DNA of 64,000 nucleotides from Thioploca ingrica (GCA_000828835.1 AP014633.1:3844001-3908000); one strand, 5' to 3'. Counted from the stretch's first letter, positions 1-9,279 are shown. Notes: a model not told the origin generated them from the sequence alone. Translations and numbers: made by a program.

Positions 1-495
1 GGGAAGCATCACCAAACCTATGTGACTAATCTCAATAATCTAATTAAAGACAGTGCCTTTGCGGATATGTCACTGGAAGAAATTATTAAACAATCTTCCG
101 AAGGGGTTTTTAATAATGCCGCTCAAGTTTGGAACCACAGCTTTTACTGGAACTGTTTAAGCCCCAAGGGAGGTGGACAACCCACGGGTAAATTGGCTAA
201 TACCATCAATAGCACCTTTGGCTCCTTTGACAAATTTAAAGAAGAATTCACTAAAAAGGCCATAACCACTTTTGGTTCGGGCTGGGCTTGGCTAGTCAAG
301 AACTCAGATGGTACTCTAGCTTTGGTTAGCACTAGCAACGCGGGTACGCCAATGACTTCTAATCAAACCGCTTTGTTGACCTGTGATGTATGGGAACATG
401 CTTACTACATTGACTACCGCAATGCTCGTCCGAAATATGTTGAAGCCTTTTGGAATCTGGTTAACTGGGATTTTGTTGCCCAAAAGCTGGGTTAA
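1..495 (+). CDS. sodB: Iron superoxide dismutase, 5'-truncated by the window edge
   Basis: Dismutates superoxide to oxygen and hydrogen peroxide in the cytoplasm. The reading frame is open from base 1 and begins with the family stretch GKHHQTYV, so the gene starts upstream of the window; the GTG at 22 is an internal valine. Three of the four metal ligands are visible: the His of WNHSFYW and the Asp and His of DVWEHAYY; the first His lies outside. The GGGxPTG stretch and Gln-poor context fit the Fe type rather than the Mn type, but metal use cannot be proven from sequence. About 165 residues of the usual ~193 are present. An inverted repeat follows the stop. Confidence 0.96.
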   Translation, partial: GKHHQTYVTNLNNLIKDSAFADMSLEEIIKQSSEGVFNNAAQVWNHSFYWNCLSPKGGGQPTGKLANTINSTFGSFDKFKEEFTKKAITTFGSGWAWLVKNSDGTLALVSTSNAGTPMTSNQTALLTCDVWEHAYYIDYRNARPKYVEAFWNLVNWDFVAQKLG

Positions 496-539
496 AGCAA
501 TTTAGCCAACAACAGATAGATTGAAGTTAGTGTTTAACA

Positions 540-599
540 CGTAGTGATTCTAACGAGGTTGTAACAAGGAGTTGTCACCCTTTGGTTAGCATCACTACG
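540..599 (+). terminator. Inverted repeat downstream of sodB, terminator-like
   Basis: Arms of 15 bases (540-554 and 585-599) are complementary except for one mismatch, with a 30-base loop. It lies 45 bases after the sodB stop. No clear T-tract follows, so termination is inferred only from position and symmetry. Confidence 0.4.
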
Positions 600-751
600 G
601 GTTTAACGCTACCGATCCTGCCAAAAACGAATTATTCTTGACGATAGCCAAACGGTATGATTAAAATAAAACTCGTTTGCCAGAAATGATTTTAAGTTTA
701 AATCAAGGTGTTTTTTTACCATTTATTCTAAACACACATAAGGAATATACC

Positions 752-1255
752 ATGAAATTAACAAAGATTCTTGGTTTAGCAACGATAGCTTGGGTAGGTT
801 ATAATTCTAATGTTATAGCGGCAGAAAGTGCTACTGTAGCCGAGGTACAGGATAAAGTTAAAGCAGCCGCTGAAGCGATAGCCAAAGCGGAAGATAAAAA
901 AGCCGTATTGGCAGAATTTGACGGTAAAAATTCCAAATGGGCATGGAAAGACTCTTATGTCTTCGTCGTTGACTGTAAAGCAGACAAGGCTATTGCTCAT
1001 CCGACCCTCGCCGGCAAGCCCATTATGGATTTAAAAGACAAAGCCGGTACTTTGGTGATGGGAGGTGATAAAGGTTTATGCAAAGCGGCTGAACAAGCCG
1101 ATGGTGGTTGGACTGCTTATATGTGGGCTAAACCGGGTAGTTCCGAAGCCGCTAATAAAGTATCTTTTGCGATGAAGGTAAAAGGGACAGATTATGAGGT
1201 CGCTGCCGGCGTCTATGCAGATAAGAAAGTGAAAGACTTCAAACTGGTAGAATAG
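752..1255 (+). CDS. Secreted single-cache-domain protein
   Basis: A 167-residue protein with an N-terminal signal peptide (MKLTKILGLATIAWVGYNSN, cleavage probably after VIAA). The ATG at 752 is preceded by AAGGAAT, and the signal peptide starts there, so the longer frame from 677 is rejected. After a short Lys/Ala-rich helix it reads like a free-standing sCache_2 domain: KWAWKDSYVFVVDCKADKAI, then HPTLAGKPIMDLKD, then GGWTAYMWAKPG, the pattern seen in the ligand-binding part of chemoreceptors. It has no transmembrane or signalling domain, so it would be a periplasmic or exported ligand-binding protein. Similar stand-alone cache proteins occur in proteobacteria with unknown roles. It has its own downstream hairpin and appears monocistronic. 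Confidence 0.8.
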   Translation: MKLTKILGLATIAWVGYNSNVIAAESATVAEVQDKVKAAAEAIAKAEDKKAVLAEFDGKNSKWAWKDSYVFVVDCKADKAIAHPTLAGKPIMDLKDKAGTLVMGGDKGLCKAAEQADGGWTAYMWAKPGSSEAANKVSFAMKVKGTDYEVAAGVYADKKVKDFKLVE

Positions 1256-1333
1256 CCCTTAATCAGCAAAACGCAGGTCGGGTCGCGCTGTGCAAAACCC
1301 AACCTCAAACTCAGTTGGTGAATGTTTCAGAAC

Positions 1334-1373
1334 TAAGCTCGGCTTGATGTGTCTACTTCGTAAGCCGAGCTTA
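1334..1373 (+). terminator. Perfect 12-bp inverted repeat after the cache gene
   Basis: Arms taagctcggctt and aagccgagctta are perfectly complementary with a 16-base loop. It lies between the convergent cache gene and the pRiA4b-like gene, so it may terminate both. The T-run is weak. Confidence 0.5.
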
Positions 1374-1440
1374 ATTAACCAACATTCCTAATTAAAAATA
1401 GAACTCAATCAAGCATACCCACCAAATTTAGATTTATATT

Positions 1441-2697
1441 TCAATTATCCTCTTCTTCCCAATCGTCATATTCAGGATACTGTTGTGGGGGTTCACCCTG
1501 TTTTTCTAATAATTGGATGCACTCCTGCTCAGAAGGTACGATCTCTTCTAATAAGATCTGGAATTCCCAATGATCCCCAAAATCGTAGATAAAAACTAAT
1601 TCATCACCCGTATCCAAGCCGAGTTCACCAATTTTGGTTTCATCGGTAAAGGGCATTTCTTCCAGATAAGCATGATTTAAACGAATTTCCCTACCAAAGT
1701 GGTTTCTATATTCAAAGCAATACAGGTGATCGTCATCAAATTCAAAAGCCTCTAGAATAAGCTGAGCGAAGTTATCCCAAGTTAAAGTTCCAGGGATATT
1801 AAAACGTCGCCAAGCCTTATGTAGAAATACTTTAAACAAATATTGACCCGGTTGAAATTTAGGTTTCGGTAGTTGCAGCGTATTTTGCCAAGCTGGAAAA
1901 TCAATTTTGAACAGTTCCTGCAACACTCCGAATTGAGGTAATGCTTCTATCTGCTCGGTATCGTCTAGAAAAAATCCTAAAGTGTGCTCAAGCAACTTCT
2001 CCAAGTTGGAATGGTTTACCTCAAATAGTTGTAGGTACATTGCTTGACCTAATGGCGTAATTTGGATTTTACGGATACGCCAGCCTTGTCCAATTTCAGG
2101 TTGGCCATGTTGAATAGTAACCAAGCCAAACAATTCCATCAGGGCAATGGTTAACGTATCTAAACCATAGAGAGCTGACTTTTGGCTTTTCATTTCTGGG
2201 AAATGTAAACTTTCAGCCAGCAGTTTCTCTGCTATTTTTTTAAGGTCAGATAAACCAAAAAATGGCGAGTATTCACCAATAACTTCGGCGTTGCTATAGA
2301 TTAACCAAGCTTCAAGTAAAGTAAAATAACGTTCGGTGAAGTTTAAGGTTTGCCAAGATTGTTGTACGGGTTCATTTTTCACCAAGCGACGTTTTTTACC
2401 CACATTTTTTACTATCGTCAATCCGGTAACCCTGGACAACAAATACAGTGCATTGATATGCGGATAAGATTTCTGCTGTGGGCGCTTTAAATCCAAATGC
2501 AATGGATTTTGTAACTGGTTGTTGATTTCTCTCAGCAAATTCATCGGTAACAGTTGATTACCCGTACTGACTTCTATACCATCAGAATCAATAAAATTGA
2601 GAAATACTTCAAAATCAGCTAATAAAGTACCCGGTTGGGTGGCCTTAATAACTTGATTTTTCAACGGTCGAATCGCTGTTGATATTTTAGTGGTCAT
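1441..2697 (-). CDS. pRiA4b ORF-3-like (IS1096 TnpR-like) domain protein
   Basis: A 418-residue cytoplasmic protein. The C-terminal part, roughly residues 280-400, matches the plasmid pRiA4b ORF-3 family: FLHKAWRRFNIPGTLTWDNF, then AFEFDDDHLYCFEY, then DTGDELVFIYDFGDHWEFQI, ending with a very acidic tail (EYDDWEEEDN). The first ~270 residues carry no domain I recognise and look helical. The family occurs on plasmids and in chromosomal accessory regions, and its biochemical function is unknown. No transposase or inverted repeats flank it here, so it is not part of a recognisable insertion sequence. The ATG at 2697 opens the longest frame. It is transcribed alone, converging on the cache gene. 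Confidence 0.75.
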   Translation of the reverse strand: MTTKISTAIRPLKNQVIKATQPGTLLADFEVFLNFIDSDGIEVSTGNQLLPMNLLREINNQLQNPLHLDLKRPQQKSYPHINALYLLSRVTGLTIVKNVGKKRRLVKNEPVQQSWQTLNFTERYFTLLEAWLIYSNAEVIGEYSPFFGLSDLKKIAEKLLAESLHFPEMKSQKSALYGLDTLTIALMELFGLVTIQHGQPEIGQGWRIRKIQITPLGQAMYLQLFEVNHSNLEKLLEHTLGFFLDDTEQIEALPQFGVLQELFKIDFPAWQNTLQLPKPKFQPGQYLFKVFLHKAWRRFNIPGTLTWDNFAQLILEAFEFDDDHLYCFEYRNHFGREIRLNHAYLEEMPFTDETKIGELGLDTGDELVFIYDFGDHWEFQILLEEIVPSEQECIQLLEKQGEPPQQYPEYDDWEEEDN

Positions 2698-3000
2698 CGC
2701 TAACTAAGGTATAACAGAGTGTGTAGAGTGTGAATCTATTCTAGATGAACTATAACACAACTGACACCAGATTTCTTGGCTCACTTTATTTAGCCGGGTA
2801 GGGTGCGCGCCGCTGATATGAATGAGTAGTGTAGCCTGGATGAAGCGTAGCGAAATCCAGGTGAGTATGGCTCCGCATTGCCCACCAAACTGTTAAAATC
2901 GAGCCGATATTAAATGCTTTTCTATGGGTAATTTGCTTAAGACAAGTTCTTTAAGTTCTACTTTATGACTCACTACCATTAAGAAGTTAAGGAAAAGTTC

Positions 3001-3021
3001 CCCTCTCCCTCCGGGAGAGGG
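3001..3021 (-). terminator. Tight GC-rich hairpin downstream of the LRR gene
   Basis: Nine-base arms ccctctccc / gggagaggg enclose a 3-base loop. On the minus strand this lies ~80 bases beyond the LRR stop and is followed by cttttcct, a short T-run. A terminator role is plausible. Confidence 0.45.
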
Positions 3022-3046
3022 AAGCTTCAAATCGCTTTATATTTCT

Positions 3047-3066
3047 GGTGGGCACCGGTGCCCACC
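3047..3066. repeat. Perfect 20-bp palindrome
   Basis: The sequence ggtgggcaccggtgcccacc equals its own reverse complement. It lies just downstream of the LRR gene stop. Its inner gggca/tgccc words resemble degenerate repeats elsewhere (for example 11466-11493). Confidence 0.7.
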
Positions 3067-3102
3067 CTACCTAGCTTCATTACCGTATCCTACGCGGGTT
3101 GA

Positions 3103-4737
3103 TTATTTAGAATCACATGCCCAAGTGATGCCCTCAATGTCACTATAAGGTGTCTCAATGGGAACGGTATCGAGCACCGAACAAGTGGTGATATCAAAGG
3201 AATGAATACGAGTATCACGGGCTTGATGTAAAGCAAATAACAGTGAGCCATCCGCTAACATATCTAACGCCTCTACTTCAGAAGGAAAACTATCACACGC
3301 TTTTTCAACTTTACCCGTATCATAAAAGTACTTGTACAAAGCTGTTCCCGCTGCCCCATAAATAATTTTACCTTCATTATCCCACGTGATGCTTTCTACT
3401 TTAGCCGGATGAGAGAGTATTTTAGTTCGATGGCAGATTCCGTTCACAATCTGATCGAGATCGATAACAAAGAGTCCTTTACCATCCGCCCAAACCCATA
3501 ACTTTTTCTCAGTGGGATGGAAAGACATCGCCGATACTTCACCTAAGCCCGTACCACAGATCGGCGTCAGTTCGCCATTATCCTTGTTAACGCGATAGAT
3601 ATAGCCCTTTTCATAACCTACGTCGGGATTATCACCAGAAGCGGCATAGAGTTCTTGAGTTTGAGGATGAATATCTAAGTCTTCAATGTCATGTCCAGGA
3701 TAAGGATTGCCTAATGGACTGACTTTAAAGTTTTCATCAGGATTAATGGTAAAGAATTGAGTATCATTTAAGCCACCGTCATTTAGAGCATAGACTAAAC
3801 AAGTTTGGCTTTGTGGACAGGGGGTTTGAGTGCTTGCCCAAGTTGGATTTAACTTATTGAGCCAGTTGATAAGATCTGGATCAGAAGCGGTTAAGTGGTT
3901 ACTATCTAAGTCTAAAACCCACAATTTTAAGTTCATTAGCGAAGATGGAATGTCTCCACATAGTTCATTCGCAAATAACCAGAGTGTTGTTAATTCACTT
4001 AAATTTGAGAGTGAATTAGGAATAGAATTTCTTAATTGATTACTACTTAGAAAAAGACCTTGCAATCGGCTTAAATTTCCAAGTGAATCTGGAATTGAAC
4101 CGCTTAGTTGATTATCGCTTAGATCGAGGCGTTGCAAACGGCTTAAATTTCCAAGTGAATCTGGAATTATACCGCTTAGTTGATTATCGTCTAGAGTGAG
4201 ATGTTGCAAAACGCTTAAATTTCCTAGAGAATTTGGAATGAACCCGCTTAGTTGGTTCCTATCTAGACAAAGCCATTGTAGATTATTTAGATTTCCTAAC
4301 GAATTAGGAATAGTGCCACTTAATTGGTTATTGTCTAGCCAAAGTATTTGCAAACTGCTTAGATTTCCTAACGAATCAGGAATAAAACCACTCAAATAGT
4401 TACTATTTAGATAGATCTCCTGCAGATGGCTTAGATTTCCTAGCGAGTTGGGGATAGAACCCTTTAGTTTATTAACGTACAAATTAAGCATAATTACATG
4501 TCCATTACTACATCCAATTCTCTCCCAACCACAAGGCATATCCGTCTCATTCCAACTAGTATTATTTGTCCAATTTGGTCCATTGGTACTGTTATACAGG
4601 TCAACAAGTGCCTCACACTCGATTTGTGGAATTTCAGTTACTTGCGTACAATCAGTAGCAGCTTGTGTCAAAGAGAATTGAGTTAAGAGTAAAGTCAAAC
4701 TTAACCCAATCAATTTTAAATAAGTATTTAATGTCAT
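3103..4737 (-). CDS. Secreted leucine-rich-repeat protein with C-terminal beta-propeller-like region
   Basis: A 544-residue exported protein: signal peptide (residues 1-26), then an LRR N-cap-like region with paired cysteines (ATDCTQVTEIPQIECEAL, NGPNWTNNTSW, CGWERIGC), then about eight 24-residue plant-type LRRs of consensus LDNNQLSGxIPxSLGNLSxLQxL (roughly 80-280). From ~310 a different region begins with short repeated blades (HDIEDLDIHPQTQELYAASG, VSAMSFHPTEKKLWVWADG, VESITWDNEGKIIYGAAG, VEALDMLADGSLLFALHQ), which looks like a beta-propeller of ~5 visible blades. Such proteins are usually surface or extracellular binding proteins. It shares the N-cap and repeat design with the LRR protein at 34565. 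Ligand unknown. Confidence 0.82.
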   Translation of the reverse strand: MTLNTYLKLIGLSLTLLLTQFSLTQAATDCTQVTEIPQIECEALVDLYNSTNGPNWTNNTSWNETDMPCGWERIGCSNGHVIMLNLYVNKLKGSIPNSLGNLSHLQEIYLNSNYLSGFIPDSLGNLSSLQILWLDNNQLSGTIPNSLGNLNNLQWLCLDRNQLSGFIPNSLGNLSVLQHLTLDDNQLSGIIPDSLGNLSRLQRLDLSDNQLSGSIPDSLGNLSRLQGLFLSSNQLRNSIPNSLSNLSELTTLWLFANELCGDIPSSLMNLKLWVLDLDSNHLTASDPDLINWLNKLNPTWASTQTPCPQSQTCLVYALNDGGLNDTQFFTINPDENFKVSPLGNPYPGHDIEDLDIHPQTQELYAASGDNPDVGYEKGYIYRVNKDNGELTPICGTGLGEVSAMSFHPTEKKLWVWADGKGLFVIDLDQIVNGICHRTKILSHPAKVESITWDNEGKIIYGAAGTALYKYFYDTGKVEKACDSFPSEVEALDMLADGSLLFALHQARDTRIHSFDITTCSVLDTVPIETPYSDIEGITWACDSK

Positions 4738-4969
4738 TTGTTCCTACCTAATGAACTTGAATGATATAAAATAACACCTTAAGAAACGTCAACCAAATTT
4801 AATTATTAATTAAAATTGGCTTTTTGTCTTCTACTATTTTATCTATTTCAATAGATCTTTTGAAAACAATTTATTAGATTTGTAGGGTGAGCAATGCCCA
4901 CTTATTGAAAACGAGAAGGAAATAACCTAACCTATTAATAATGATAATGGCCAATATCTAATCTATCCT

Positions 4970-5809
4970 ATGACCCCAATTAACTGGCATCGCCTCTTCG
5001 GACTGACTTTAATGGATTTGTTTACAGATTCCAACTATCAAGTGGAATTAGAAAAAGAACTCTCGCTTAAAAAACAATACCTTGATGTAGTGATCATCAG
5101 AAGAACCGTTGGGAAACCGCTGACCGAATTCCCGGTCGGTTTGGACAATTTAACTGAACATAACTTATTAACTTATAAGTCATTGCGAGAACCTTTAGAT
5201 GACTGGGCGATTGAAGAGCTAATTGGACATTACAGCAATTATCGCAAGTTAGTGAGTCCTTCGTTAGACGAACTCTTACCGGCTAACCAGTTTCAACTTT
5301 ATGCTATCAGTACGCGCTATCCGCGGCAACTTTTAAGCAAGTTGCTCCGTTTTCAGGAACTTCAGCCGGGTGTATTTGAACTCACATGGGGTACCCGTCT
5401 CCTCCGACTCATCGTGTTAAGTCAAGTGTCATTAGAAGAAAACAATGCGTTTTGGTTATTATTTAGTGGTCAAGAGCAAGGCTTTGTGTATGGCGATCAA
5501 CATTATCATTGGCATCAACCGAGCGAAAGAGCGGTATTAAATCAACTGTATGAATTATATCAACGAGAAGGAGTCGTTATGCCTTATACGATGGAAGATT
5601 TTGAGAGAGATTTTACCCGAGAACATCTGTATTTATTGCCACCCGAAGAGCGGTTAACCGGATTACCTCCAGAAACTATTTTTAAACGATTTTCGCCGGA
5701 AGAGCGGTTAAAAGGACTAACCCTCGAAACGATTTTAAAACAGTTTCCTCCAGAAGTTATTGAAGCCTATTTGTCTAGACTAAAAAAAAACGACCAATCA
5801 AATAGTTAG
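4970..5809 (+). CDS. Rpn/PD-(D/E)XK-like conserved hypothetical protein
   Basis: A 279-residue cytoplasmic protein starting MTPINWHRLFGLTLMDLF. The N-terminal ~100 residues resemble the nuclease-fold proteins related to Rpn transposase-like families of cyanobacteria and Thiotrichales (LKKQYLDVVIIRR as the D-x(n)-x-x-x beta-strand region), but I cannot place a complete catalytic D...(D/E)xK set. The C-terminus carries two copies of an acidic motif, LPPEERLTGLPPETIFKRF and SPEERLKGLTLETILKQF, ending PPEVIEAYLSRLK; this kind of repeated tail is frequent in Rpn-like proteins. No function should be assigned beyond fold-level similarity. It stands alone between two intergenic regions. Confidence 0.6.
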   Translation: MTPINWHRLFGLTLMDLFTDSNYQVELEKELSLKKQYLDVVIIRRTVGKPLTEFPVGLDNLTEHNLLTYKSLREPLDDWAIEELIGHYSNYRKLVSPSLDELLPANQFQLYAISTRYPRQLLSKLLRFQELQPGVFELTWGTRLLRLIVLSQVSLEENNAFWLLFSGQEQGFVYGDQHYHWHQPSERAVLNQLYELYQREGVVMPYTMEDFERDFTREHLYLLPPEERLTGLPPETIFKRFSPEERLKGLTLETILKQFPPEVIEAYLSRLKKNDQSNS

Positions 5810-5928
5810 ATTGGAAACCATTTTTAAGTTGTCTACCAACTTTTCCTCTCACTCCGCGCCGTATCCAGGAGGAGAAGGGGATAGTTGAAGCAATTCTTGG
5901 ATTTCACTTGGTTTTATCCTAGCTACTG

Positions 5929-6072
5929 TTTGAACAAGATGAAACGGATTAAAAGATTACCCGGATTTATTTCATTTTACCTATCTGGATCAGTGTTCAA
6001 CCGCTGCTCAAATCAAATACCTCTTCTCTTTAATTCTGTCCATCCTGATAATCCGATTAATCTTGTTCAAAA
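5929..6072. repeat. MITE-like element with inverted terminal arms, overlapping the trhP stop
   Basis: The left arm tttgaacaagatgaaacgga (continuing to 5951) is the inverted counterpart of the right arm at 6049-6072 (taatccgattaatcttgttc and following). The arms are ~24 bases with about three mismatches, and the spacer is ~97 bases. The right arm contains the TGA stop of trhP. A sequence almost identical to the right arm lies at the hypF 3' end (36248-36282). Confidence 0.65.
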
Positions 6073-7329
6073 TACCAAATTTTTCAATAACAACCCATAG
6101 TTTGACTGCTCTAACCCCGGTATACCAACTCGTACCGTATAACCGGAGCCAGGCGCAACCGAGAGGCTTTCACCCTTTTGATTTTCTAAATGTTCCAAGG
6201 TAAAACCGAAATTCCCATGCGGTGTCATCAATTCCAATGGTTCACCTAACTCAAATCGATTTTTAACGGCTACTTCTACCAAACCCGTTTTCTCATCACG
6301 ACTTAATACTTCGCCGACAAATTGTTGTTGCTGGCTGCGAGAATGACCAACCTCATAATTCTGGTATTCCTCATGAGCATGGCGGCGATAAAAGCCTTCG
6401 GTATAACCCCGATTAGCTAATTTATCTAATTCTACCAACAGGTTGGTATCAAATGTTTTACCGGCGGCGGCATTATCAATCGCTTGGCGATAAACTTGCG
6501 TGGTTCGCGCCACATAATAATGCGATTTAGTGCGTCCTTCGATTTTAAGAGAATCGATGCCCATTTCCGCCAACCGATTCACATGCTGGACTGCGCGCAA
6601 GTCCTTTGAATTCATGATATAAGTGCCATGCTCATCTTCAACAATCGGTAGATATTCACCCGGGCGCTGAGTTTCTTCTAAAAGATAAATTTCATTAGCT
6701 GCTGTTGTGGTTGAGTGAACTTGGTACTGCCAGCGGCAGGCATTGGTGCAGGTTCCTTGGTTGGCATCGCGATGATTCAAATACCCCGATAATAAACAAC
6801 GTCCTGAATAGGCAATACATAAAGCGCCATGAATGAAAACTTCCAATTCAATCTCCGGACAAACCTGACGAATTTCTGCAATTTCTTCGAGTGATAATTC
6901 CCGCGAGAGAATAATCCGAGTCAAGCCCAGTTGTTGCCAAAAGCGAACGCTAGCATAATTAACTGTGTTGGCTTGCACGGATAAGTGAATAGGCAAATCG
7001 GGCCAACGTTCGCGCACCAGCATGATCAGTCCAGGATCAGCCATAATCAGGGCATCAGGTTGCATGGCGATGATGGGGGTTAGATCCGCGAGAAAGGTTT
7101 TCAGTTTAGCGTTATGGGGTAGTAAATTAGCGGTGAGGTAGAATTTCTTACCTTGAGTATGCGCTACTTGGATACCGGTCGCTAAGTTGTCCAACTGATT
7201 AAAATCATTTTGCCGCACTCGCAAACTGTAACGCGGTTGTCCGGCATAAACGGCATCAGCACCGTAGGCAAAAGCATAGCGCAGGTTTTTCAACGTGCCG
7301 GCTGGGGAAAGTAATTCTGGGGTTTTCAT
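6067..7329 (-). CDS. trhP: tRNA uridine 5-hydroxylation protein TrhP (YegQ), peptidase U32 family
   Basis: A 420-residue cytoplasmic protein of the U32 family; E. coli TrhP (YegQ) takes part in prephenate-dependent 5-hydroxyuridine formation in tRNA. It starts MKTPELLSPAGTLKNLRYAF, continues YGADAVYAGQPRYSLR, and contains the U32 signature EVFIHGALCIAYSGRCLLSG followed by CTNACRWQY, whose cysteines are conserved in the family. The length is near the ~450 of E. coli YegQ, slightly short at the C-terminus. It is the third gene of a minus-strand run with pncC and speA; the spacing to speA is 20 bases. Its stop lies inside a dispersed repeat arm, so the last residues may have been altered by repeat insertion. 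Confidence 0.9.
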   Translation of the reverse strand: MKTPELLSPAGTLKNLRYAFAYGADAVYAGQPRYSLRVRQNDFNQLDNLATGIQVAHTQGKKFYLTANLLPHNAKLKTFLADLTPIIAMQPDALIMADPGLIMLVRERWPDLPIHLSVQANTVNYASVRFWQQLGLTRIILSRELSLEEIAEIRQVCPEIELEVFIHGALCIAYSGRCLLSGYLNHRDANQGTCTNACRWQYQVHSTTTAANEIYLLEETQRPGEYLPIVEDEHGTYIMNSKDLRAVQHVNRLAEMGIDSLKIEGRTKSHYYVARTTQVYRQAIDNAAAGKTFDTNLLVELDKLANRGYTEGFYRRHAHEEYQNYEVGHSRSQQQQFVGEVLSRDEKTGLVEVAVKNRFELGEPLELMTPHGNFGFTLEHLENQKGESLSVAPGSGYTVRVGIPGLEQSNYGLLLKNLVF

Positions 7330-7349
7330 GAGTTATTTGAAATCAACAG

Positions 7350-9245
7350 TTAGGTTTCTAAATAAGTATACCCAACTAAGCCCGCTTCTAATTCGCGTTG
7401 ATAAGCTTGCCGTTGTTCTGTGGTTAAAATCGCCGCCTGCAACCGCTTACGATACGTGTTTCGTAACCACCCGCTATCAAAATGAACATAATTGAGTAAG
7501 TTTTGAACGGTATCACCTTCTAAAGGGGCTACTAGTTCGTAATGACCGTCGGTTGTCAACTGAACATTGACTGAACAAGTATCTCCAAATAGATTGTGCA
7601 TATCACCTAAAATTTCCTGATAAGCACCGACTAAGAAAATACCCAACAAATAAGGTTCATCTGGATGTGGAATGTGAACCGGTAAACTGGTATGAATTCC
7701 TTCGCTGTCGAGATAATTTTTAAATTGCCCGTCAGAATCACAGGTTAAATCTTGTAAAGTCGCCCGGCGTTCTGGTCGTTCCTGCAAACGATGTAACGGC
7801 ATAATCGGAAAAAGTTGATCAATCGCCCACGCATCTGGCACCGACTGAAACAGGGAAAAGTTGCCAAAGTATTTATCAACCAGCTTTTCATTTAATTCAT
7901 CCAGTATTTCACGGTGGAGTCGAGAATGAGGCGAGGTGAGGAGTAAAGAACGAACTTGCCAGCAAATCGCGGAGTATAATTGTTCCGCCCAAGCACGTTG
8001 AGTGAGATCGAGTACGCCATGCGTAAACATGCTATACGCTTCGCTGAGTAAATAAGCCGCATTATGATAGGTTTCTAAAGCAGAACGGGGATTAAGTTGA
8101 GTTAATCCGGCCCATAATTCTTGGATGATCGGTGGATCTTCTGGGGTTGCAGCCAAAGGTGGTTTCATCCCGGGTGCAGTTTCAATATCAATGACATTGG
8201 TAATTAAAACGGCATGATGGGCGGTCATGGCACGCCCTGATTCGGTAATGAGATGGGGTTGGGGTAACTGGTGGGTATGACAAATATTCCCAAATTCTTG
8301 TACCACCCGATTAGCGTATTCTTGAATACTATAATTGATAGAACATTCGCCCCGTGAATGCGTGCCATCATAATCAATCCCTAAACCCCCACCCACATCA
8401 ACTATTTGAATGGGTATCCCCAACGCGTGTAGCTCTGCATAATAATGGGCGGCTTCACTTAAGGCACTTTGAATATCGCGAATATGAGCCACTTGGGAAC
8501 CCATGTGAAAGTGCATGAGTTGCAATGAATCGAGCAAACCAGCCGCTTTGATATGCGTAATCACTTCTAAAACTTGCGTAGCCGATAAGCCAAATTTACC
8601 CTTTTCACCCCCGGTATTTTGCCAGTTACCTTTAGCAATTGACGCCAAGCGAATGCGGATTCCTAAATGTGGAATGACGTTAAGCTGTTGAGATTCTTCT
8701 ATGATCAAAGTCAGTTCGGACGCTTTTTCAATCACTAAATAAGGACATAATCCCATTTGCTGGCCAATTAAAGCTAACCGAATATATTCTCGATCTTTGT
8801 AGCCATTACAGATAATAATGCCTTGTTCTTGAGGAACTAAAGCCAATACTGCCATTAATTCGGGCTTACTTCCCGCTTCCAAACCCACTTGTCCGGCGCC
8901 AGCCGCTAGAATTTCTTTAACGACTTGATGGTGTTGATTGACTTTAATCGGATAAACGGGCGTATAGTTTGCCTGATAGTTCTTTTGTTGCATGGCGGCG
9001 GCAAAAGCTTGATGCAACCGATTGACCCGATGGTGGAGGATGTTAGTGAATCGGACTAATACCGGCAAAGACAGACCTTGTGCGGGTAGGGTTTTAGCTA
9101 ATTCATACAGATTAATAGCCGTCTGTCCAGGCAGCGGCGCAACCATGAGTTCACCTTGAGAATTAATGTCAAAATAACCTTCACTCCAATTTTCCAGGTT
9201 ATACAGCATTCGTGATTGAGCGACATCCCATATTGGTGTTGACAT
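7350..9245 (-). CDS. speA: Biosynthetic arginine decarboxylase
   Basis: A 631-residue PLP enzyme of fold type III that decarboxylates arginine to agmatine for putrescine and spermidine synthesis. The PLP lysine lies in YPIKVNQHHQVV; HFHMGSQV, DVGGGLGIDYDGT and TESGRAMTAHHAV are the usual barrel motifs, and the C-terminal domain carries the GAYQEILGDMHNLFGD signature. The length fits SpeA (about 630-660). It sits 34 bases after pncC and 20 before trhP, so the three are probably co-transcribed. No agmatinase or agmatine deiminase gene is in the window, so the next step must be encoded elsewhere. The ATG start has only a weak ribosome binding site. Confidence 0.96.
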   Translation of the reverse strand: MSTPIWDVAQSRMLYNLENWSEGYFDINSQGELMVAPLPGQTAINLYELAKTLPAQGLSLPVLVRFTNILHHRVNRLHQAFAAAMQQKNYQANYTPVYPIKVNQHHQVVKEILAAGAGQVGLEAGSKPELMAVLALVPQEQGIIICNGYKDREYIRLALIGQQMGLCPYLVIEKASELTLIIEESQQLNVIPHLGIRIRLASIAKGNWQNTGGEKGKFGLSATQVLEVITHIKAAGLLDSLQLMHFHMGSQVAHIRDIQSALSEAAHYYAELHALGIPIQIVDVGGGLGIDYDGTHSRGECSINYSIQEYANRVVQEFGNICHTHQLPQPHLITESGRAMTAHHAVLITNVIDIETAPGMKPPLAATPEDPPIIQELWAGLTQLNPRSALETYHNAAYLLSEAYSMFTHGVLDLTQRAWAEQLYSAICWQVRSLLLTSPHSRLHREILDELNEKLVDKYFGNFSLFQSVPDAWAIDQLFPIMPLHRLQERPERRATLQDLTCDSDGQFKNYLDSEGIHTSLPVHIPHPDEPYLLGIFLVGAYQEILGDMHNLFGDTCSVNVQLTTDGHYELVAPLEGDTVQNLLNYVHFDSGWLRNTYRKRLQAAILTTEQRQAYQRELEAGLVGYTYLET

Positions 9246-9279
9246 AAAGTTTGATTTGATTGCCGGGAGTTATATCCAG

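Larger units (their letters stand above)
2698..3102. other. Intergenic stretch with several small palindromes
   Basis: No gene is visible. It holds a REP-like imperfect palindrome around 2835-2861 (cctggat / atccagg around a gaagcgtagcga core), a tight hairpin at 3001-3021 and a perfect 20-base palindrome at 3047-3066. The core gaagcgtagcga recurs in other repeats of this window. Confidence 0.6.

Noticed and set aside
1441-2697. Possible IS1096-type insertion sequence
   Set aside because: Only the passenger-like pRiA4b ORF-3 domain is present; no transposase or terminal repeats are visible.
5885-6100. 71-residue plus-strand frame
   Set aside because: It runs through a dispersed repeat and the antisense end of trhP; there is no ribosome site or recognisable protein.
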